DNA of 64,000 nt from contig CP136069.1 in NCBI GenBank assembly GCA_032622095.1, positions 107,598,278-107,662,277 of the forward strand. Direction: 5' to 3'. Below the pieces are notes generated by a model. It had not been told where the DNA came from and did no database searches. It was given only the letters and a program-made list of their open reading frames with translations. This document shows, one piece after another, positions 11,155 to 24,297 of this stretch. Source of the stretch: Siphonodentalium dalli (Eukaryota; Mollusca; Scaphopoda; Gadilida; Siphonodentaliidae). Position 1 is the first letter of the stretch. The number at the start of each line of letters is the position of its first letter. The position numbers and the translations under genes were made by a program.

Positions 11155-11276
11155 TCTCGGAAACGGGTGGAGCTATCGACTTGAAATTTGCTATGTGAAT
11201 GTATCTTGCCCCGAATACGAATTTTATTGGGTCGCCGAGCCCGTGCAACGCCAGCTTCGCGCATGCGCAGACGAGA
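11155..11276 (+). repeat. 122-bp satellite monomer (representative)
   Basis: The unit runs from AGATCTCGGAAACGGGTGGA through GCTATCGACTTGAAATTTG, CTTGCCCCGGATACGAATTT and GAGCCCGTGCGACGCCAGC to GCGCATGCGCAGAC. It contains the 10-bp palindrome GCGCATGCGC, a BglII-type AGATCT and often GTCGAC. Neighbouring monomers in one unit differ at diagnostic sites (GGTCGAC, GGTCGCC, GGTCTCC or GGTCCC before GAGCCCG). The same monomer position in other units is nearly identical. Confidence 0.9.
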
Positions 11277-12517
11277 TCTCGGAAACGGGTGGAGCTATCG
11301 ACTTGAAATTTGCTATGTGAATGTATCTTGCCCCGGATACGAATTTTATCTGGTCAACGAGCCCGTGCGACGCCAGCTTCACGCATGCGCAGACCAGATC
11401 TTGGAAACTGTTGGAGCTATCGACTTGAAATTTGCTATGTGAATGTATCTTGCCCCGGATACGAATTTTATCGGGTCGCCGAGCCTGTGCGACGCCAGCT
11501 TCGCGCAGGCGCAGATGAGATCTCGGAAACGGGTGGAGCTATCGACTTGAAATTTGCTATGTGAATGTATCTTGCCCCGGATACGAATTTTATCTGGTCG
11601 ACGAGCCCGTGCGACGCCAGCTTCGCGCATGCGCAGACCAGATCTCGGAAACGGTTGGAGCTATCGACTTGAAATTTGCTATGTGAATGTATCTTGCCCC
11701 GGATACAAATTTTATCGGGTCGCCGAGCCCGTGCGACGCCAGCTTCGCGCATGCGCAGACCAGATCTCGGAAACGGGTGGAGCTATCGACTTGAAATTTG
11801 GTATGTGAATGTATCTTGCCCCGGATACGAATTTTAATCGGGTCCCGAGCCCGTGCGACGCAAGCTTCGCGCATGCGCAGACCAGATCTCGGAAACGGTT
11901 GGAGCTATCGACTTGAAATTTGCTATGTGAATGTATCTTGCTCCGGATACAAATTTTATCGGGTCGCCGAGCCCGTGCGACGCCAGCTTCGCGCATGCGC
12001 AGACCAGATCTCGGAAACGGGTGGAGCTATCGACTTGAAATTTGGTATGTGAATGTATCTTGCCACGGATACGAATTTTAATCGGGTCCCAAGCCCGTGC
12101 GACGCAAGCTTCGCGCATGCGCAGACAAGATCTCGGAAACGGGTAGAGCTATCGACTTGAAATTTGGTATGTGAATGTATCTTGCCCCGGATACAAATTT
12201 TATCAGGTCTCCGAGCCCGTGCGACGCCAGCTTCGCGCATGCACAGACGAGATCTCGGAAACGGGTGGAGCTATCGACTTGAAATTTGGTTGGTAAACAT
12301 TTACGAGTCTGTCTGTTGTCAAATCCATTTGTAATATTTTACTGCTATATTTTCAACTGGAAAATCATTTCGTCCGAATCTTATTTAGATGAACGACATA
12401 CAAAAGTCCATCTGTGATCTGAATCATCTTAAAAGTGTTCTAAAAACTTTTTCCAGAGCTATTGGGCGCTATTGTGTCGAAAATAGCTTGTTTTGAAGAA
12501 GGCGGTCATTTTCGATT

Positions 12518-15500
12518 TTGAGGAATATTTTAAGTTATCTCATATATATTTTGAAGACCTCTGTCTGTTTGTATGTATGTTTGTCTGTCATTTATACAAA
12601 TCTACGATTCTCGACCGATCGGGACGAAACTTGGTACGTGTGTGTAGTTTGGCCAGGCGGTGGACGTTGTCGTATTGGCGAGCCCGTGCGGCGCCCGTGC
12701 AGCGCATGCGCAGACGAGATCTCGGAAACGGGTGGAGCTATCGACTTGAAATTTGCTATGTGAATGTATCTTGCCCCGAATACGAATTTTATTGGGTCGC
12801 CGAGCCCGTGCAACGCCAGCTTCGCGCATGCGCAGACGAGATCTCGGAAACGGGTGGAGCTATCGACTTGAAATTTGCTATGTGAATGTATCTTGCCCCG
12901 GATACAAATTTTATCTGGTCGACGAGCCCGTGCGACGCCAGCTTCACGCATGCGCAGACCAGATCTCGGAAACTGTTGGAGCTATCGACTTGAAATTTGC
13001 TATGTGAATGTATCTTGCCCCGGATACGAATTTTATCGGGTCGCCGAGCCCGTGCGACGCCAGCTTCGCGCAAGCGCAGATGAGATCTCGGAAACGGGTG
13101 GAGCTATCGACTTGAAATTTGCTATGTGAATGTATCTTGCCCCGGATACGAATTTTATCTGGTCGACGAGCCCGTGCGACGCCAGCTTCGCGCATGCGCA
13201 GACCAGATCTCGGAAACGGTTGGAGCTATCGACTTGAAATTTGCTATGTGAATGTATCTTGCCCCGGATACAAATTTTATCGGGTCGCCGAGCCCGTGCA
13301 ACGCCAGCTTCGCGCATGCGCAAACCAGATCTCAGAAACGGGTGGAGCTATCGACTTGAAATTTGGTATGTGAATGTATCTTGCCCCGGATACGAATTTT
13401 ATCGGGTCCCGAGCCCGTGCGACGCCAGCTTCGCGCATGCGCAGACAAGATCTCGGAAACGGGTAGAGCTATCGACTTGAAATTCGGTATGTGAATGTAT
13501 CTTGCCCCGGATACAAATTTTATCAGGTCTCCGAGCACGTGCGACGCCAGCTTCACGCATGCACAGACGAGATCTCGGAAACGGGTAGAGCTATCGACTT
13601 GAAATTTGGTATGTGAATGTATCTTGCCCCGGATACGAATTTTATCAGGTCTCCGAGCTCGTGCGACGCCAGCTTCGCGCATGCACAGACGAGATCTCGG
13701 AAACGGGTGGAGCTATCGACTTGAAATTTGGTTGGTAAACATTTACGAGTCTGTCTGTTGTCAAATCCATTTGTAATATTTTACTGCTATATTTTCAACT
13801 GGAAAATCATTTCGTCCGAATCTTATTTAGATGAACGACATACAAAAGTCCATCTGTGATCTGAATCATCTTAAAAGTGTTCTAAAAACTTTTTCCAGAG
13901 CTATTGGGCGCTATTGTGTCGAAAATAGCTTGTTTTGAAGAAGGCGGCCATTTTCGATTTTGAGGAATATTTTAAGTTATCTCATATATATTTTGAAGAC
14001 CTCTGTCTGTTTGTATGTATGTTTGTCTGTCATTTATACAAATCTACGATTCTCGACCGATCGGGACGAAACTTGGTACGTGTGTGTAGTTTGGCCAGGC
14101 GGTGGACGTTGTCGTATTGGCGAGCCTGTGCGGCGCACGTGCAGCGCATGCGCAGACGAGATCTCGGAAACGGGTGGAGCTATCGACTTGAAATTTGCTA
14201 TGTGAATGTATCTTGCCCCGGATACGAATTTTATCTGGTCGACGAGCCCGTGCGACGCCAGCTTCGCGCATGCGCAGACCAGATATCGGAAACGGGTGGA
14301 GCTATCGACTTGAAATTTGCTATGTGAATGTATCTTGCCCCGGATACGAATTTTATCGGGTCGCCGAGCCCGTGCGACGCCAGCTTCGCACATGCGCAGA
14401 CCAGATCTCGGAAACGGGTGGAGCTATCGACTTGAAATTTGGTATGTGAATGTATCTTGCCCCGGATACGAATTTTATCGGGTCCCGAGCCCGTGCGACG
14501 CAAGCTTCGCGCATGCGCAGACAAGATCTCGGAAACGGGTGGAGCTATCGACTTGAAATTTGCTATGTGAATGTATCTTGCCCCGGATACAAATTTTATC
14601 GGGTCGCCGAGCCCGTGCGACGCCAGCTTCGCGCATGCGCAGACCAGATCTCAGAAACGGGTGGAGCTATCGACTTGAAATTTGGTATGTGAATGTATCT
14701 TGCCCCGGATACGAATTTTAATCGGGTCCCGAGCCCGTGCGACGCAAGCTTCGCGCATGCGCAGACCAGATCTCGGAAACGGTTGGAGCTATCGACTTGA
14801 AATTTGCTATGTGAATGTATCTTGCTCCGGATACAAATTTTATCGGGTCGCCGAGCCCGTGCGACGCCAGCTTCGCGCATGCGCAGACCAGATCTCGGAA
14901 ACGGGTGGAGCTATCGACTTGAAATTTGGTATGTGAATGTATCTTGCCACGGATACGAATTTTAATCGGGTCCCAAGCCCGTGCGACGCAAGCTTCGCGC
15001 ATGCGCAGACAAGATCTCGGAAACGGGTAGAGCTATCGACTTGAAATTTGGTATGTGAATGTATCTTGCCCCGGATACAAATTTTATCAGGTCTCCGAGC
15101 CCGTGCGACGCCAGCTTCGCGCATGCACAGACGAGATCTCGGAAACGGGTGGAGCTATCGACTTGAAATTTGGTTGGTAAACATTTACGAGTCTGTCTGT
15201 TGTCAAATCCATTTGTAATATTTTACTGCTATATTTTCAACTGGAAAATCATTTCGTCCGAATCTTATTTAGATGAACGACATACAAAAGTCCATCTGTG
15301 ATCTGAATCATCTTAAAAGTGTTCTAAAAACTTTTTCCAGAGCTATTGGGCGCTATTGTGTCGAAAATAGCTTGTTTTGAAGAAGGCGGTCATTTTCGAT
15401 TTTGAGGAATATTTTAAGTTATCTCATATATATTTTGAAGACCTCTGTCTGTTTGTATGTATGTTTGTCTGTCATTTATACAAATCTACGATTCTCGACC

Positions 15501-18500
15501 GATCGGGACGAAACTTGGTACGTGTGTGTAGTTTGGCCAGGCGGTGGACGTTGTCGTATTGGCGAGCCCGTGCGGCGCCCGTGCAGCGCATGCGCAGACG
15601 AGATCTCGGAAACGGGTGGAGCTATCGACTTGAAATTTGCTATGTGAATGTATCTTGCCCCGAATACGAATTTTATTGGGTCGCCGAGCCCGTGCAACGC
15701 CAGCTTCGCGCATGCGCAGACGAGATCTCGGAAACGGGTGGAGCTATCGACTTGAAATTTGCTATGTGAATGTATCTTGCCCCGGATACAAATTTTATCT
15801 GGTCGACGAGCCCGTGCGACGCCAGCTTCACGCATGCGCAGACCAGATCTCGGAAACTGTTGGAGCTATCGACTTGAAATTTGCTATGTGAATGTATCTT
15901 GCCCCGGATACGAATTTTATCGGGTCGCCGAGCCCGTGCGACGCCAGCTTCGCGCAAGCGCAGATGAGATCTCGGAAACGGGTGGAGCTATCGACTTGAA
16001 ATTTGCTATGTGAATGTATCTTGCCCCGGATACGAATTTTATCTGGTCGACGAGCCCGTGCGACGCCAGCTTCGCGCATGCGCAGACCAGATCTCGGAAA
16101 CGGTTGGAGCTATCGACTTGAAATTTGCTATGTGAATGTATCTTGCCCCGGATACAAATTTTATCGGGTCGCCGAGCCCGTGCAACGCCAGCTTCGCGCA
16201 TGCGCAAACCAGATCTCAGAAACGGGTGGAGCTATCGACTTGAAATTTGGTATGTGAATGTATCTTGCCCCGGATACAAATTTTATCGGGTCCCGAGCCC
16301 GTGCGACGCCAGCTTCGCGCATGCGCAGACAAGATCTCGGAAACGGGTAGAGCTATCGACTTGAAATTCGGTATGTGAATGTATCTTGCCCCGGATACAA
16401 ATTTTATCAGGTCTCCGAGCACGTGCGACGCCAGCTTCACGCATGCACAGACGAGATCTCGGAAACGGGTAGAGCTATCGACTTGAAATTTGGTATGTGA
16501 ATGTATCTTGCCCCGGATACGAATTTTATCAGGTCTCCGAGCTCGTGCGACGCCAGCTTCGCGCATGCACAGACGAGATCTCGGAAACGGGTGGAGCTAT
16601 CGACTTGAAATTTGGTTGGTAAACATTTACGAGTCTGTCTGTTGTCAAATCCATTTGTAATATTTTACTGCTATATTTTCAACTGGAAAATCATTTCGTC
16701 CGAATCTTATTTAGATGAACGACATACAAAAGTCCATCTGTGATCTGAATCATCTTAAAAGTGTTCTAAAAACTTTTTCCAGAGCTATTGGGCGCTATTG
16801 TGTCGAAAATAGCTTGTTTTGAAGAAGGCGGCCATTTTCGATTTTGAGGAATATTTTAAGTTATCTCATATATATTTTGAAGACCTCTGTCTGTTTGTAT
16901 GTATGTTTGTCTGTCATTTATACAAATCTACGATTCTCGACCGATCGGGACGAAACTTGGTACGTGTGTGTAGTTTGGCCAGGCGGTGGACGTTGTCGTA
17001 TTGGCGAGCCTGTGCGGCGCACGTGCAGCGCATGCGCAGACGAGATCTCGGAAACGGGTGGAGCTATCGACTTGAAATTTGCTATGTGAATGTATCTTGC
17101 CCCGGATACGAATTTTATCTGGTCGACGAGCCCGTGCGACGCCAGCTTCGCGCATGCGCAGACCAGATATCGGAAACGGGTGGAGCTATCGACTTGAAAT
17201 TTGCTATGTGAATGTATCTTGCCCCGGATACGAATTTTATCGGGTCGCCGAGCCCGTGCGACGCCAGCTTCGCACATGCGCAGACCAGATCTCGGAAACG
17301 GGTGGAGCTATCGACTTGAAATTTGGTATGTGAATGTATCTTGCCCCGGATACGAATTTTATCGGGTCCCGAGCCCGTGCGACGCAAGCTTCGCGCATGC
17401 GCAGACAAGATCTCGGAAACGGGTGGAGCTATCGACTTGAAATTTGCTATGTGAATGTATCTTGCCCCGGATACGAATTTTATCTGGTCGACGAGCCCGT
17501 GCGACGCCAGCTTCGCGCATGCGCAGACCAGATCTCGGAAACGGTTGGAGCTATCGACTTGAAATTTGCTATGTGAATGTATCTTGCCCCGGATACAAAT
17601 TTTATCGGGTCGCCGAGCCCGTGCGACGCCAGCTTCGCGCATGCGCAGACCAGATCTCGGAAACGGGTGGAGCTATCGACTTGAAATTTGGTATGTGAAT
17701 GTATCTTGCCCCGGATACGAATTTTAATCGGGTCCCGAGCCCGTGCGACGCAAGCTTCGCGCATGCGCAGACCAGATCTCGGAAACGGTTGGAGCTATCG
17801 ACTTGAAATTTGCTATGTGAATGTATCTTGCTCCGGATACAAATTTTATCGGGTCGCCGAGCCCGTGCGACGCCAGCTTCGCGCATGCGCAGACCAGATC
17901 TCGGAAACGGGTGGAGCTATCGACTTGAAATTTGGTATGTGAATGTATCTTGCCACGGATACGAATTTTAATCGGGTCCCAAGCCCGTGCGACGCAAGCT
18001 TCGCGCATGCGCAGACAAGATCTCGGAAACGGGTAGAGCTATCGACTTGAAATTTGGTATGTGAATGTATCTTGCCCCGGATACAAATTTTATCAGGTCT
18101 CCGAGCCCGTGCGACGCCAGCTTCGCGCATGCACAGACGAGATCTCGGAAACGGGTGGAGCTATCGACTTGAAATTTGGTTGGTAAACATTTACGAGTCT
18201 GTCTGTTGTCAAATCCATTTGTAATATTTTACTGCTATATTTTCAACTGGAAAATCATTTCGTCCGAATCTTATTTAGATGAACGACATACAAAAGTCCA
18301 TCTGTGATCTGAATCATCTTAAAAGTGTTCTAAAAACTTTTTCCAGAGCTATTGGGCGCTATTGTGTCGAAAATAGCTTGTTTTGAAGAAGGCGGTCATT
18401 TTCGATTTTGAGGAATATTTTAAGTTATCTCATATATATTTTGAAGACCTCTGTCTGTTTGTATGTATGTTTGTCTGTCATTTATACAAATCTACGATTC

Positions 18501-21500
18501 TCGACCGATCGGGACGAAACTTGGTACGTGTGTGTAGTTTGGCCAGGCAGTGGACGTTGTCGTATTGGCGAGCCCGTGCGGCGCCCGTGCAGCGCATGCG
18601 CAGACGAGATCTCGGAAACGGGTGGAGCTATCGACTTGAAATTTGCTATGTGAATGTATCTTGCCCCGAATACGAATTTTATTGGGTCGCCGAGCCCGTG
18701 CAACGCCAGCTTCGCGCATGCGCAGACGAGATCTCGGAAACGGGTGGAGCTATCGACTTGAAATTTGCTATGTGAATGTATCTTGCCCCGGATACAAATT
18801 TTATCTGGTCGACGAGCCCGTGCGACGCCAGCTTCACGCATGCGCAGACCAGATCTCGGAAACTGTTGGAGCTATCGACTTGAAATTTGCTATGTGAATG
18901 TATCTTGCCCCGGATACGAATTTTATCGGGTCGCCGAGCCCGTGCGACGCCAGCTTCGCGCAAGCGCAGATGAGATCTCGGAAACGGGTGGAGCTATCGA
19001 CTTGAAATTTGCTATGTGAATGTATCTTGCCCCGGATACGAATTTTATCTGGTCGACGAGCCCGTGCGACGCCAGCTTCGCGCATGCGCAGACCAGATCT
19101 CGGAAACGGTTGGAGCTATCGACTTGAAATTTGCTATGTGAATGTATCTTGCCCCGGATACAAATTTTATCGGGTCGCCGAGCCCGTGCAACGCCAGCTT
19201 CGCGCATGCGCAAACCAGATCTCAGAAACGGGTGGAGCTATCGACTTGAAATTTGGTATGTGAATGTATCTTGCCCCGGATACGAATTTTATCGGGTCCC
19301 GAGCCCGTGCGACGCCAGCTTCGCGCATGCGCAGACAAGATCTCGGAAACGGGTAGAGCTATCGACTTGAAATTCGGTATGTGAATGTATCTTGCCCCGG
19401 ATACAAATTTTATCAGGTCTCCGAGCACGTGCGACGCCAGCTTCACGCATGCACAGACGAGATCTCGGAAACGGGTAGAGCTATCGACTTGAAATTTGGT
19501 ATGTGAATGTATCTTGCCCCGGATACGAATTTTATCAGGTCTCCGAGCTCGTGCGACGCCAGCTTCGCGCATGCACAGACGAGATCTCGGAAACGGGTGG
19601 AGCTATCGACTTGAAATTTGGTTGGTAAACATTTACGAGTCTGTCTGTTGTCAAATCCATTTGTAATATTTTACTGCTATATTTTCAACTGGAAAATCAT
19701 TTCGTCCGAATCTTATTTAGATGAACGACATACAAAAGTCCATCTGTGATCTGAATCATCTTAAAAGTGTTCTAAAAACTTTTTCCAGAGCTATTGGGCG
19801 CTATTGTGTCGAAAATAGCTTGTTTTGAAGAAGGCGGCCATTTTCGATTTTGAGGAATATTTTAAGTTATCTCATATATATTTTGAAGACCTCTGTCTGT
19901 TTGTATGTATGTTTGTCTGTCATTTATACAAATCTACGATTCTCGACCGATCGGGACGAAACTTGGTACGTGTGTGTAGTTTGGCCAGGCGGTGGACGTT
20001 GTCGTATTGGCGAGCCTGTGCGGCGCACGTGCAGCGCATGCGCAGACGAGATCTCGGAAACGGGTGGAGCTATCGACTTGAAATTTGCTATGTGAATGTA
20101 TCTTGCCCCGGATACGAATTTTATCTGGTCGACGAGCCCGTGCGACGCCAGCTTCGCGCATGCGCAGACCAGATATCGGAAACGGGTGGAGCTATCGACT
20201 TGAAATTTGCTATGTGAATGTATCTTGCCCCGGATACGAATTTTATCGGGTCGCCGAGCCCGTGCGACGCCAGCTTCGCACATGCGCAGACCAGATCTCG
20301 GAAACGGGTGGAGCTATCGACTTGAAATTTGGTATGTGAATGTATCTTGCCCCGGATACGAATTTTATCGGGTCCCGAGCCCGTGCGACGCAAGCTTCGC
20401 GCATGCGCAGACAAGATCTCGGAAACGGGTGGAGCTATCGACTTGAAATTTGCTATGTGAATGTATCTTGCCCCGGATACAAATTTTATCGGGTCGCCGA
20501 GCCCGTGCGACGCCAGCTTCGCGCATGCGCAGACCAGATCTCAGAAACGGGTGGAGCTATCGACTTGAAATTTGGTATGTGAATGTATCTTGCCCCGGAT
20601 ACGAATTTTAATCGGGTCCCGAGCCCGTGCGACGCAAGCTTCGCGCATGCGCAGACCAGATCTCGGAAACGGTTGGAGCTATCGACTTGAAATTTGCTAT
20701 GTGAATGTATCTTGCTCCGGATACAAATTTTATCGGGTCGCCGAGCCCGTGCGACGCCAGCTTCGCGCATGCGCAGACCAGATCTCGGAAACGGGTGGAG
20801 CTATCGACTTGAAATTTGGTATGTGAATGTATCTTGCCACGGATACGAATTTTAATCGGGTCCCAAGCCCGTGCGACGCAAGCTTCGCGCATGCGCAGAC
20901 AAGATCTCGGAAACGGGTAGAGCTATCGACTTGAAATTTGGTATGTGAATGTATCTTGCCCCGGATACAAATTTTATCAGGTCTCCGAGCCCGTGCGACG
21001 CCAGCTTCGCGCATGCACAGACGAGATCTCGGAAACGGGTGGAGCTATCGACTTGAAATTTGGTTGGTAAACATTTACGAGTCTGTCTGTTGTCAAATCC
21101 ATTTGTAATATTTTACTGCTATATTTTCAACTGGAAAATCATTTCGTCCGAATCTTATTTAGATGAACGACATACAAAAGTCCATCTGTGATCTGAATCA
21201 TCTTAAAAGTGTTCTAAAAACTTTTTCCAGAGCTATTGGGCGCTATTGTGTCGAAAATAGCTTGTTTTGAAGAAGGCGGTCATTTTCGATTTTGAGGAAT
21301 ATTTTAAGTTATCTCATATATATTTTGAAGACCTCTGTCTGTTTGTATGTATGTTTGTCTGTCATTTATACAAATCTACGATTCTCGACCGATCGGGACG
21401 AAACTTGGTACGTGTGTGTAGTTTGGCCAGGCGGTGGACGTTGTCGTATTGGCGAGCCCGTGCGGCGCCCGTGCAGCGCATGCGCAGACGAGATCTCGGA

Positions 21501-24297
21501 AACGGGTGGAGCTATCGACTTGAAATTTGCTATGTGAATGTATCTTGCCCCGAATACGAATTTTATTGGGTCGCCGAGCCCGTGCAACGCCAGCTTCGCG
21601 CATGCGCAGACGAGATCTCGGAAACGGGTGGAGCTATCGACTTGAAATTTGCTATGTGAATGTATCTTGCCCCGGATACAAATTTTATCTGGTCGACGAG
21701 CCCGTGCGACGCCAGCTTCACGCATGCGCAGACCAGATCTCGGAAACTGTTGGAGCTATCGACTTGAAATTTGCTATGTGAATGTATCTTGCCCCGGATA
21801 CGAATTTTATCGGGTCGCCGAGCCCGTGCGACGCCAGCTTCGCGCAAGCGCAGATGAGATCTCGGAAACGGGTGGAGCTATCGACTTGAAATTTGCTATG
21901 TGAATGTATCTTGCCCCGGATACGAATTTTATCTGGTCGACGAGCCCGTGCGACGCCAGCTTCGCGCATGCGCAGACCAGATCTCGGAAACGGTTGGAGC
22001 TATCGACTTGAAATTTGCTATGTGAATGTATCTTGCCCCGGATACAAATTTTATCGGGTCGCCGAGCCCGTGCAACGCCAGCTTCGCGCATGCGCAAACC
22101 AGATCTCAGAAACGGGTGGAGCTATCGACTTGAAATTTGGTATGTGAATGTATCTTGCCCCGGATACAAATTTTATCGGGTCCCGAGCCCGTGCGACGCC
22201 AGCTTCGCGCATGCGCAGACAAGATCTCGGAAACGGGTAGAGCTATCGACTTGAAATTCGGTATGTGAATGTATCTTGCCCCGGATACAAATTTTATCAG
22301 GTCTCCGAGCACGTGCGACGCCAGCTTCACGCATGCACAGACGAGATCTCGGAAACGGGTAGAGCTATCGACTTGAAATTTGGTATGTGAATGTATCTTG
22401 CCCCGGATACGAATTTTATCAGGTCTCCGAGCTCGTGCGACGCCAGCTTCGCGCATGCACAGACGAGATCTCGGAAACGGGTGGAGCTATCGACTTGAAA
22501 TTTGGTTGGTAAACATTTACGAGTCTGTCTGTTGTCAAATCCATTTGTAATATTTTACTGCTATATTTTCAACTGGAAAATCATTTCGTCCGAATCTTAT
22601 TTAGATGAACGACATACAAAAGTCCATCTGTGATCTGAATCATCTTAAAAGTGTTCTAAAAACTTTTTCCAGAGCTATTGGGCGCTATTGTGTCGAAAAT
22701 AGCTTGTTTTGAAGAAGGCGGCCATTTTCGATTTTGAGGAATATTTTAAGTTATCTCATATATATTTTGAAGACCTCTGTCTGTTTGTATGTATGTTTGT
22801 CTGTCATTTATACAAATCTACGATTCTCGACCGATCGGGACGAAACTTGGTACGTGTGTGTAGTTTGGCCAGGCGGTGGACGTTGTCGTATTGGCGAGCC
22901 TGTGCGGCGCACGTGCAGCGCATGCGCAGACGAGATCTCGGAAACGGGTGGAGCTATCGACTTGAAATTTGCTATGTGAATGTATCTTGCCCCGGATACG
23001 AATTTTATCTGGTCGACGAGCCCGTGCGACGCCAGCTTCGCGCATGCGCAGACCAGATATCGGAAACGGGTGGAGCTATCGACTTGAAATTTGCTATGTG
23101 AATGTATCTTGCCCCGGATACGAATTTTATCGGGTCGCCGAGCCCGTGCGACGCCAGCTTCGCACATGCGCAGACCAGATCTCGGAAACGGGTGGAGCTA
23201 TCGACTTGAAATTTGGTATGTGAATGTATCTTGCCCCGGATACGAATTTTATCGGGTCCCGAGCCCGTGCGACGCAAGCTTCGCGCATGCGCAGACAAGA
23301 TCTCGGAAACGGGTGGAGCTATCGACTTGAAATTTGCTATGTGAATGTATCTTGCCCCGGATACGAATTTTATCTGGTCGACGAGCCCGTGCGACGCCAG
23401 CTTCGCGCATGCGCAGACCAGATCTCGGAAACGGTTGGAGCTATCGACTTGAAATTTGCTATGTGAATGTATCTTGCCCCGGATACAAATTTTATCGGGT
23501 CGCCGAGCCCGTGCGACGCCAGCTTCGCGCATGCGCAGACCAGATCTCGGAAACGGGTGGAGCTATCGACTTGAAATTTGGTATGTGAATGTATCTTGCC
23601 CCGGATACGAATTTTAATCGGGTCCCGAGCCCGTGCGACGCAAGCTTCGCGCATGCGCAGACCAGATCTCGGAAACGGTTGGAGCTATCGACTTGAAATT
23701 TGCTATGTGAATGTATCTTGCTCCGGATACAAATTTTATCGGGTCGCCGAGCCCGTGCGACGCCAGCTTCGCGCATGCGCAGACCAGATCTCGGAAACGG
23801 GTGGAGCTATCGACTTGAAATTTGGTATGTGAATGTATCTTGCCACGGATACGAATTTTAATCGGGTCCCAAGCCCGTGCGACGCAAGCTTCGCGCATGC
23901 GCAGACAAGATCTCGGAAACGGGTAGAGCTATCGACTTGAAATTTGGTATGTGAATGTATCTTGCCCCGGATACAAATTTTATCAGGTCTCCGAGCCCGT
24001 GCGACGCCAGCTTCGCGCATGCACAGACGAGATCTCGGAAACGGGTGGAGCTATCGACTTGAAATTTGGTTGGTAAACATTTACGAGTCTGTCTGTTGTC
24101 AAATCCATTTGTAATATTTTACTGCTATATTTTCAACTGGAAAATCATTTCGTCCGAATCTTATTTAGATGAACGACATACAAAAGTCCATCTGTGATCT
24201 GAATCATCTTAAAAGTGTTCTAAAAACTTTTTCCAGAGCTATTGGGCGCTATTGTGTCGAAAATAGCTTGTTTTGAAGAAGGCGGTCATTTTCGATT
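12518..24297 (+). repeat. Two tandem 5890-bp super-repeats
   Basis: Unit starts repeat at exactly 5890 bp: 12518/18408/24298, 13960/19850, 15402/21292 and 16844/22734. Each block holds four units of 1442, 1442, 1442 and 1564 bp, whose spacers alternate GGCGGTCATT and GGCGGCCATT. Blocks are nearly identical; one visible difference is CCAGGCAGTGG at 18541 and again at 24431, against CCAGGCGGTGG at the other positions. Confidence 0.85.
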
